Assembly (NCBI GenBank): GCA_023248835.1
Contig: JAHFDU010000051.1
Span: 1-15,706 of the forward strand
Source: Myxococcales bacterium
GTDB lineage: Bacteria > Myxococcota_A > Polyangia > Palsa-1104
Reading direction: 5' to 3'
DNA: 15,706 bases
The translations under genes were made by a program, and so were the position numbers. The notes beneath the pieces are model-generated. The model searched no databases, had not been told where the DNA came from, and saw only the letters and a program-made list of their open reading frames with translations. This document shows positions 6,997-11,829 of the stretch, piece by piece. Position 1 is the first letter of the stretch, and the number at the start of each line of letters is the position of its first letter.

Positions 6997-7432
6997 GCAT
7001 CGGTTGCGCCACCGCGAGGAACAGGATGGCCAAGAGCAAGAGACCGATGGTGCCGTGGGCGGCGGCGAAGAAGGCGCGCCCAATTGGATCATTTGGCGAC
7101 TGACGGGCGATGCGGCGCTGCTTGACGATCACCAGCGCGTGCAAAATGACGATCGCCAGCACCAACGTCAGCTTAATGTGCAGCCAAAGCGCGAATCGAA
7201 ACCAGGTGCTGCCGTAAATGACGGTCAAGACGAGACCGCACAGAATGGTAAGCAGGGCGCCCGGCACCGCGACCAAATAGTTGAGGCGCCCTTCGAGCCA
7301 AACGAAGCGCGGCCGCACCGACGGGTCCTCTTGGGCGTGGTAGCCGAGCACGCGGGAGACCGTCATCAGGCTGCCAATCCAAACGATGGCGCCGAGCAGA
7401 TGGAAGGTGAGCAGCCAAGTCCTAAAACCCAT
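6989..7432 (-). CDS. HemJ/UPF0093-like four-helix membrane protein
   Basis: This 147-residue protein has four hydrophobic segments at about 5-25, 51-72, 80-103 and 122-141. TM1 has TFHLLGAIVWIG followed by R27 and YHA (31-33), and TM3 has WLHIKLTLVL; this His in TM1, Arg/His after it, and Trp-Leu-x-x-Lys-Leu pattern is that of HemJ, the heme-associated membrane protoporphyrinogen oxidase. Related CopD-type proteins share helices but not this full pattern, so the enzyme role is likely rather than certain. ATG 7432 is chosen; a GTG at 7450 in frame would add six residues, and neither has a strong Shine-Dalgarno. No other heme genes are near. The stop codon lies within the target duplication of the adjacent MITE-like element. 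Confidence 0.65.
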   Translation of the reverse strand: MGFRTWLLTFHLLGAIVWIGSLMTVSRVLGYHAQEDPSVRPRFVWLEGRLNYLVAVPGALLTILCGLVLTVIYGSTWFRFALWLHIKLTLVLAIVILHALVIVKQRRIARQSPNDPIGRAFFAAAHGTIGLLLLAILFLAVAQPMRH

Positions 7433-7501
7433 GGCCGAGACTCTTAACACACCTGATTTCCATTTCCGAGCGCGAACAGTTTGCGGCCGCTACTGTCGTA
7501 T

Positions 7502-7525
7502 AATTAAGCTAAATTTTGCTTAATT
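7502..7525. promoter_or_regulatory. Perfect inverted repeat upstream of the Lys-rich operon (operator-like)
   Basis: AATTAAGC (7502-7509) and GCTTAATT (7518-7525) are exact inverted copies around TAAATTTT. The site is very AT-rich against its surroundings and ends two bases before the candidate -35, a fitting place for a regulator dimer. Confidence 0.45.
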
Positions 7526-7527
7526 TG

Positions 7528-7556
7528 TTGACAACGAGCATCATTTGGGTGAAAAT
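7528..7556 (+). promoter_or_regulatory. Candidate sigma70-type promoter of the Lys-rich operon
   Basis: A perfect -35 TTGACA (7528-7533) is followed after 17 bases by GAAAAT (7551-7556), 4 of 6 to consensus. The predicted leader to ATG 7592 is about 29 bases. Confidence 0.5.
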
Positions 7557-7591
7557 GCATTCAAAGTAACCCTCATAAGGAGGACAGACCC

Positions 7592-7660
7592 ATGGCAGCT
7601 AAGAAGAAAAAGGCAGCGAAAAAGGGCAAGAAGAAAGCGGCAAAGAAGAAGAAGCGGTAA
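7592..7660 (+). CDS. 22-residue Lys/Ala peptide (histone-H1-tail-like)
   Basis: The ORF begins at ATG 7592 with a near-perfect RBS, AAGGAGG (7577-7583), at eight-base spacing, and ends at TAA 7658-7660. The product is only Lys, Ala, Gly and one Arg after Met, with 14 Lys of 22, so it should be a strongly basic nucleic-acid-binding peptide like the Lys/Ala tails of bacterial H1-like proteins. It is too short for most gene callers. The next Lys-rich ORF starts five bases after its stop, implying translational coupling. It could instead be a leader ORF or the front part of a -1 frameshift product, because the frame of the second ORF is open from 7603 onward. The RBS and promoter make translation likely. 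Confidence 0.6.
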   Translation: MAAKKKKAAKKGKKKAAKKKKR

Positions 7661-7665
7661 GCAAG

Positions 7666-7878
7666 ATGGCCAAGCCCAAGAAAAAAGCATCAAAACGGCT
7701 GGCGCCAAAGAGAGCAAAGAAGTCTCGCAAGGTAGCGAAGGCACGAAAGAAAGCGAAGCCCAGCAAGAAGTCGGCGAAGCCAAAGGCAAAGAAGGCAGGG
7801 ACCCCGAGGCGTGCGGCAAGACCGGCGCTGAGGCTGCCACCGCCGATACCGACTCCGAGCTCCACGTTTACGTTTTAG
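7666..7878 (+). CDS. Small histone-H1-like Lys/Pro-rich protein
   Basis: This 70-residue protein is dominated by KPKKKASKR, KKSRKVAKARKKAK and KPKAKKAG-type repeats, followed by a Pro-rich tail ending PSSTFTF. Such Lys/Ala/Pro tails are typical of bacterial H1-like DNA-binding proteins and I infer a nucleoid or RNA-binding role. There is no folded domain. ATG 7666 has only a poor RBS, so it probably relies on ribosomes ending the 22-residue ORF five bases upstream. A longer open frame across the same DNA reads Arg/Glu-rich nonsense and is a by-product of AAG repeats. A hairpin at 7907-7930 closes the unit. Confidence 0.6.
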   Translation: MAKPKKKASKRLAPKRAKKSRKVAKARKKAKPSKKSAKPKAKKAGTPRRAARPALRLPPPIPTPSSTFTF

Positions 7879-7906
7879 ACCTCGAGCGCTTCGCTAGTGG
7901 CATGGT

Positions 7907-7930
7907 AAGGGCGGCGCCAAGGCCGCCCTT
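7907..7930. terminator. Hairpin between the convergent Lys-rich operon and NFACT gene
   Basis: AAGGGCGGC (7907-7915) pairs perfectly with GCCGCCCTT (7922-7930) around a six-base loop. GCCGTCTTTAT follows on plus, so the T-tract is imperfect. Position between two 3' ends suits a bidirectional terminator. Confidence 0.6.
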
Positions 7931-7950
7931 GCCGTCTTTATCGATCTAAA

Positions 7951-9390
7951 TCATCCAATTCGGGCGGTTTCGAGCAGTCGGCGCAGTCGCTCCGGCTCGA
8001 TCCGCAGCCGCAGCGTTTTTTGCGCGCTCATGGTGACTTTTCCGGGCGCCCCGCTCACTTTGCGCAAATACTTGCGCTCGGTGTAGGCGATGTCGACGAG
8101 GCGTTCGTCGCGCGCGCTCGAGTGATGCGCAGCCAGTGTCGCGGCGTCGAGCAGCACCTCTTCGCTGAGGGTGCGACGGTGAAGCGGCACTACCACGTGG
8201 GCCCCCGGCACATCGCGGGTATGGAGCCAGCAGTCGTCGCCATCGGCAAACTGAAAAGTGAGGGTGTCGTTGCTCTTGGCGCCGCGCCCGACCCAGATCG
8301 CTTGACCGTTTTGCGAAAAGTACTCGCGATAGGGAAGCGTTTTGGAGGGTTTCTTGTTTGCACGATCGATCACTGGGATGGAAGCGGTGGTGGTTGCGCT
8401 GCCGGCGCCACTGTGCAGGTCGGCCTCGACCCGATCGCGCTCGCTTGTCACTTCGTCAAGGCGCTGGGCGATTCGATCGCGCGCTTGTAAGAGCCGCTTG
8501 GCCTGTCGATGCATTTTTACTGCGTTCTGCAGCACGGTGAATCGCGGGTCGAGCACGATGTCAGTCGCCGCGCCGCTTTCAAAATCGTCGCTGACGGTCA
8601 CTTTTTCGGCGCGCGCGGGCAACTCGTGCAGGTGAGCGAACAGCAAGTCGCCCCACTTGCGAAACGTGATTGCGCCATCGCAGCGATGGAGGTCGGACGC
8701 GACTTTTTGCACCAAACGTTCGAGCCGCTGCAGGCGTGCTCGAGCGATTTTTTGGCGCGCCCGTTCGTTGTCGCCTAGGCAAGCTTCGGCGTAAAACTGC
8801 GCGATGCGGGAAGAGATATTCGGCTCGTCGCCAAATCGATTCCGATCGCGTAAGCGTTCACCGCCCGCTCGCCCTGAGCTTGTCGAAGGGAAGACTCTTG
8901 CTTCGCCCTTCGACTTCGCTGCGCTCCGCTCAGGGTGCACGGACAGGGGGACCGGAACGCTTACCCGAGGGCTGGCGCTTCGGGTGGGAGAGGCGCTGTC
9001 GACTGGTTTACCGAGACCGATTCCACTGAGGCGCCGCTCTCCGACGAAGAGTTCGAGCGAGCGGGCTCGGAGAACCAGGCGCGCGCCGCTGGCTCCAAAA
9101 AAAAGATCGCAGCCATTGCCCGCGCGAATCACCCGCATCGGCGCGCCGATCAAATGTTTGCGCAAGAGCATGCAAAACGCTGAAGGGGAGGCGCCGCTGC
9201 CGATCGGTTTGTCGCAAAGATGAACACGCGTCTGCTTGGCTCCGACACAGAGTAGCAGCCACTGTTTGCCAAAACCCAAAAACAGCGTGTCGCCGTGTTG
9301 CACGATGCGCTGCACGCGCTGGTGGCTGATCGCATGGGCGATCTCCTGGCAAACCAGTTCCAGTTCGGTAGAGGACAGTGACACCACCAC
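7951..9390 (-). CDS. NFACT-family protein (RqcH-like), carrying an in-frame palindromic repeat
   Basis: This 479-residue protein has an NFACT-N region (SSTELELVCQEI at 6-17; PSAFCMLLRKHL at 69-80), a charged helical middle (about 200-325) and an NFACT-R/DUF814 region (YREYFSQNGQAIWVGRGAKS from 354, LHTRDVPGAHVVV to 401). The family includes RqcH and eukaryotic NEMF, which bind obstructed large ribosomal subunits and recruit tRNA-Ala for C-terminal tailing. The DR pair of RqcH (about residue 97) is Asp95-Leu96 here, so tailing activity is doubtful. Residues about 143-181 are encoded by a palindromic repeat and lie between domains. Start is one of three consecutive GTG codons at 9390, 9387 or 9384, without an obvious RBS. 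It is divergent from the small coiled-coil gene. Confidence 0.85.
   Translation of the reverse strand: MVVSLSSTELELVCQEIAHAISHQRVQRIVQHGDTLFLGFGKQWLLLCVGAKQTRVHLCDKPIGSGASPSAFCMLLRKHLIGAPMRVIRAGNGCDLFFGASGARLVLRARSLELFVGERRLSGIGLGKPVDSASPTRSASPRVSVPVPLSVHPERSAAKSKGEARVFPSTSSGRAGGERLRDRNRFGDEPNISSRIAQFYAEACLGDNERARQKIARARLQRLERLVQKVASDLHRCDGAITFRKWGDLLFAHLHELPARAEKVTVSDDFESGAATDIVLDPRFTVLQNAVKMHRQAKRLLQARDRIAQRLDEVTSERDRVEADLHSGAGSATTTASIPVIDRANKKPSKTLPYREYFSQNGQAIWVGRGAKSNDTLTFQFADGDDCWLHTRDVPGAHVVVPLHRRTLSEEVLLDAATLAAHHSSARDERLVDIAYTERKYLRKVSGAPGKVTMSAQKTLRLRIEPERLRRLLETARIG
8850..8964. repeat. Palindromic repeat element inserted in frame in the NFACT gene
   Basis: Core arms are CCCTGAGCTTGTCGAAGGG (8872-8890) and, inverted, 8906-8935 beginning CCCTTCGAC and ending CTCAGGG with a longer middle. 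Outer arms GTAAGCGTTC (8850-8859) and GAACGCTTAC (8955-8964) are perfect complements, so the whole 115 bp can fold as a nested hairpin. This CCCTGAGC...TCGAAGGG repeat is a known dispersed type in many bacterial genomes, normally intergenic. Here it is translated on minus as HPERSAAKSKGEA...PSTSSG without breaking the frame. Confidence 0.85.
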
Positions 9391-9403
9391 AATCTAAATC
9401 TAG

Positions 9404-9432
9404 TTGGACGTTGGCGGAAGGTGGCGTATAGG
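9404..9432 (+). promoter_or_regulatory. Candidate promoter of the coiled-coil/transaldolase unit
   Basis: TTGGAC (9404-9409), 17 bases, TATAGG (9427-9432). The start of transcription would fall only a few bases before ATG 9442, giving a nearly leaderless mRNA, which agrees with the lack of an RBS there. The -35 is weak. Confidence 0.3.
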
Positions 9433-9441
9433 TTTGAGACC

Positions 9442-9642
9442 ATGGCGATGATCGAACTTAGAAAAGAGATTGTCCGCATTGCGGATCAAATGTCTGCGGT
9501 ACGGGAGTGCCTGCAGGAGCTTTTGCGCACCACCACCGAGCTGCGCCAGCGGATTGGCGGCGAGGAGGCTTGGCACAAAGGCCCATCTGAAGTAAAGTGG
9601 AATGAGCGGCCCTCTGCGCCGCCACCACCGCCCAAGGAGTAA
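9442..9642 (+). CDS. Small coiled-coil protein upstream of transaldolase
   Basis: This 66-residue protein has one long amphipathic helix (ELRKEIVRIADQMSAVREC through LLRTTTELRQRI), heptad-like and probably a coiled coil, then a Pro-rich tail ending APPPPPKE. I do not recognise a family. ATG 9442 is preferred over the in-frame GTG 9421, which lies before the candidate -10, although neither has a good RBS. That the ORF is real is supported by its end: its last codons AAG GAG form the RBS of the transaldolase gene, which starts three bases after the stop, so the two are translationally coupled. Function unknown. Confidence 0.6.
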   Translation: MAMIELRKEIVRIADQMSAVRECLQELLRTTTELRQRIGGEEAWHKGPSEVKWNERPSAPPPPPKE

Positions 9643-9645
9643 GCC

Positions 9646-10290
9646 ATGAAGTTCTTTATCGACACCGGAGAAGTTTCTGAAATTCGTCAAGCGCACGCCA
9701 TGGGATTGGTCGATGGAGTGACCACCAATCCGTCGCTCATTGCCAAGTCGGGCCGACCTTACAAAGAGGTGGTGGTCGAGATTTGCGACATCGTCAACGG
9801 TCCGATTTCGGCCGAGGTGCTGTCGACGACCTACGACGAAATGATGGTCGAGGCGCGGGTGTGGCACAAATTGCATCCCAATGTGGTGGTCAAGTTGCCG
9901 CTGATTCCCGATGGGCTGCGCGCCACCCGCACTTGTACCAATGAAGGCATTCGCACCAACGTGACCTTGTGTTTTTCGCCCACCCAGGCGCTGCTCGCGG
10001 CCAAGGCCGGCGCGTCGTACATCTCGCCTTTCATTGGCCGCCTCGACGATTGCAGCGAAACCGGCATGGAGCTCATCGACAAGATCGTGCGCATCTACAA
10101 GAATTATGGTTATGCCACTGAAGTGCTGGTCGCTTCGGTACGCAACCCAACCCACGTTGTCGACGCTGCGCTCATTGGTGCGCACGTGTGCACGATTCCG
10201 TATTCAGTGATGTTGCAGCTGGCCAAACATCCGCTCACCGACGTCGGCCTCAAGAAATTCGTCGAAGACGCGCAAAAAATCCCACGTTAG
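9646..10290 (+). CDS. tal: Transaldolase, TalC/fructose-6-phosphate aldolase type
   Basis: This 214-residue protein has the length of the short transaldolase subfamily. It opens MKFFIDTGEVSEIR and has DGVTTNPSLIAKSG (23-36), the catalytic Schiff-base Lys83 in VVVKLPLIPDG (80-90), the NVTLCFSPTQALLAAKAGA segment, and YISPFIGRLDD (124-134). It moves a dihydroxyacetone unit between sugar phosphates in the non-oxidative pentose phosphate pathway, in the cytoplasm; some members are fructose-6-phosphate aldolases and sequence alone does not settle which. The RBS AAGGAG overlaps the end of the preceding small ORF. It converges on a lipoprotein gene with a four-base gap. Confidence 0.92.
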   Translation: MKFFIDTGEVSEIRQAHAMGLVDGVTTNPSLIAKSGRPYKEVVVEICDIVNGPISAEVLSTTYDEMMVEARVWHKLHPNVVVKLPLIPDGLRATRTCTNEGIRTNVTLCFSPTQALLAAKAGASYISPFIGRLDDCSETGMELIDKIVRIYKNYGYATEVLVASVRNPTHVVDAALIGAHVCTIPYSVMLQLAKHPLTDVGLKKFVEDAQKIPR

Positions 10291-10294
10291 CAGG

Positions 10295-10798
10295 TTACTT
10301 TATAGAATCCGGAGCTTGGCAACTCAGGCCGCGACTGCCGACGGCGTCGTTGTAATAATTGAGCGCGTCGACTGCTTGCCCATTCGCTTGCAAACGCAGC
10401 TTGCGTCCGACGCCCGCCAAAATTACCCCCGAGACCGCCAAGACCAAACCGCTTGAAAGCCACTGCCATCGGTGATCACCGTCGGCGAGCCCGACCAGTC
10501 CGCCCGCACCGAGGCCGCCCAAACTGCCGCCCAGGATCGACAGCACCAATCCGGCGGTGCCGTGCCTTTCGGCGCGGCGGGCTTGATCGTGCGCCGCCTC
10601 GACGCAGCCAACAAAATCGGCGAGACCGCGATAGCCTGGCGCAGTGGTAACCAATTTTCGGCCGGCGAACATTTTGATCTTGTCGTCGTAGGACATCACC
10701 AATTCGCCGCGCGCGACAAAAGTCGCCTCGTACTGCGAGGTCGCGCAGCCCGAAGCGAGGAGGCCGCTGAGCAGTGCGGCAAGCAATCCGCGAGTCAT
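10295..10798 (-). CDS. Lipoprotein with two hydrophobic segments (second of a pair)
   Basis: This 167-residue protein has a signal peptide ending in lipobox LLASGC (Cys18), then a soluble stretch and two hydrophobic, Gly-rich segments (about 83-105 and 113-131). A C-terminal motif QAVDALNYYND (141-151) with a Cys nine residues later follows. The upstream gene ends with the same spaced pattern (QAIDQVNALND...C), so the two look like divergent paralogues. ATG 10798 overlaps the stop of that gene by the ATGA arrangement, showing translational coupling. Family not recognised; a paired envelope function is inferred. Confidence 0.7.
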   Translation of the reverse strand: MTRGLLAALLSGLLASGCATSQYEATFVARGELVMSYDDKIKMFAGRKLVTTAPGYRGLADFVGCVEAAHDQARRAERHGTAGLVLSILGGSLGGLGAGGLVGLADGDHRWQWLSSGLVLAVSGVILAGVGRKLRLQANGQAVDALNYYNDAVGSRGLSCQAPDSIK

Positions 10799-11367
10799 GG
10801 GGTTTGCCCGGCTGGAGCAATTTGCCCGAGTTGATAGTACCGACAGTTGCTCTCGGGGCTGCGCATCAGATCGTTGAGCGCGTTTACCTGATCGATCGCC
10901 TGTGCGCTCGAGGCCGATTCCGCCGGCGCCGCAGCCAGCGCGACATCGACCGCTGGCAACACTAGCAACGACAAAGTTGCCAGCAACATCAGCGCGCGAT
11001 CGTCATAGCGTTCGCCCGAGACTCTCGGCAGCAGCGGCGGCAACAGCGGCGGCAAGAGGTGAGGCGGTGGTGGCGCTACCAGGATGCCGACATACACCGG
11101 AATCCAGAATTCGGCATGAAGACGAAATTTTCGGCGCGGTCCGGGCTGCGGCAACAGCCGCGGCTCGCCGAGCTGCAGTTCCTCGTACGGCACAATCCCG
11201 TGCAGCTCGGCCAAGCAGTCGGGAGAAAGTTGCGCACCCGCGGCTTCAACCACCACTCGATCGCGCTGCCACACCGCCCGTGGCCGCCCGTCTTGAGGCG
11301 CGAGGTATTGCGACTCATAGCTGCAACCGATCGCAAAACTCACCAGCACCAGGAATCGCACCCGCAC
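10795..11367 (-). CDS. Lipoprotein with Pro-rich hydrophobic region (first of a pair)
   Basis: This 190-residue protein has a signal peptide and lipobox FAIGC (Cys15). Residues 86-114 are hydrophobic and Pro-rich (VGILVAPPPPHLLPPLLPP), 125-147 form a second hydrophobic segment, and QAIDQVNALND (156-166) plus Cys175 mirror the C-terminus of the downstream lipoprotein. GTG 11367 is the first start of the frame, a second GTG at 11361 is possible, and no Shine-Dalgarno is visible. The start codon abuts the 6-bp duplication of the hairpin element at 11369, so its native 5' region may have been displaced. I do not recognise the family. Confidence 0.65.
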   Translation of the reverse strand: MRVRFLVLVSFAIGCSYESQYLAPQDGRPRAVWQRDRVVVEAAGAQLSPDCLAELHGIVPYEELQLGEPRLLPQPGPRRKFRLHAEFWIPVYVGILVAPPPPHLLPPLLPPLLPRVSGERYDDRALMLLATLSLLVLPAVDVALAAAPAESASSAQAIDQVNALNDLMRSPESNCRYYQLGQIAPAGQTP

Positions 11368-11368
11368 A

Positions 11369-11465
11369 GAGTAGCAGAGGGGACGGATCTTGATAACTTG
11401 ATTACCGACGCCTGATTTAGATCATCGATCAAAACTTAATTTCTAAAGTCCGTCCCCTCGAGTAG
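11369..11465. mobile_element. Short hairpin element with 6-bp flanking duplication
   Basis: GAGGGGACGGA (11377-11387) and TCCGTCCCCTC (11449-11459) are a perfect 11-bp inverted repeat, with weaker inner pairing (TTGAT 11390-11394 against ATCAA 11428-11432). GAGTAG flanks the element at 11369-11374 and 11460-11465, a probable target duplication, with two extra bases CA on the left. There is no coding capacity. Repeats with AGGGGACGGA ends are, from memory, of the type moved by REP-associated tyrosine transposases; that link needs a database search. It fills the spacer between two divergent genes. Confidence 0.6.
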
Positions 11466-11468
11466 AAT
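11463..11468 (+). promoter_or_regulatory. Candidate -10 of the STAS-phosphatase unit
   Basis: TAGAAT matches TATAAT at five of six bases, lies partly in the right GAGTAG copy, and would start transcription at about the ATG at 11477. No RBS precedes that ATG, consistent with a leaderless mRNA. The -35 (TTTCTA, inside the element) is poor. Confidence 0.35.
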
Positions 11469-11476
11469 CGGCAACT

Positions 11477-11827
11477 ATGTTTCGGTTTGAGACCAGCGGG
11501 CGCGGCGATGCGGCGGTGCTTGCGCTGTTTGGCAATCTCGATGCGCTTTCGGCCGATGCGCTCAAGGCTGAAGTGGTGCGGCTTTCGGAATCGAAAACCA
11601 ACATCGCCACCGTGGTCGTCGACATGAGCGCGCTTGAGCTGCTCGATTCGACTGGCGTCGGCGTTTTGATTTCGCTTTTCAAGCGCATGCGCACGAAAAA
11701 CGGCAGCGCGCTGTTCGCTGGGCTCGAGGCGCAACCACGGGAAATTTTTCGTCTGCTCCGACTTGAACGTTCGCTTGATTTGGTAGCAACGGTCGACGAG
11801 GCGTTGGCCAAGTCGATGCCAAAATAG
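11477..11827 (+). CDS. STAS-domain anti-sigma factor antagonist
   Basis: This 116-residue single STAS domain starts with FETSGRGDAAVLALFGNLDA and carries the LLDSTGVGVLISLFKRM motif (55-71), in which Ser58 of DSTG is the expected phosphorylation site of SpoIIAA/RsbV-type proteins. Such proteins release a sigma factor or other target from a switch kinase when dephosphorylated. The phosphatase gene starts two bases after this stop, a classic partner-switching arrangement. The cognate kinase (RsbW/SpoIIAB type) and target are not in the window. No Shine-Dalgarno precedes ATG 11477; it may be leaderless. Confidence 0.88.
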   Translation: MFRFETSGRGDAAVLALFGNLDALSADALKAEVVRLSESKTNIATVVVDMSALELLDSTGVGVLISLFKRMRTKNGSALFAGLEAQPREIFRLLRLERSLDLVATVDEALAKSMPK

Positions 11828-11829
11828 CC

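Noticed and set aside
7545..7949. A 134-codon open frame across the Lys-rich region
   Set aside because: It is a third reading of AAG-rich DNA with a TTG start and no RBS, overlapping two ORFs that have better starts and a sensible composition.
8841..8970. Nested hairpins considered as a CRISPR fragment or a transcription terminator
   Set aside because: There are no regularly spaced direct repeats with unique spacers, and the hairpin lies in the middle of a continuous coding frame. It fits the dispersed palindromic repeat family.
9400..10185. A 261-codon open frame on minus opposite the transaldolase
   Set aside because: The plus strand encodes a complete enzyme; the His/Arg-rich antisense product is typical of a shadow frame.
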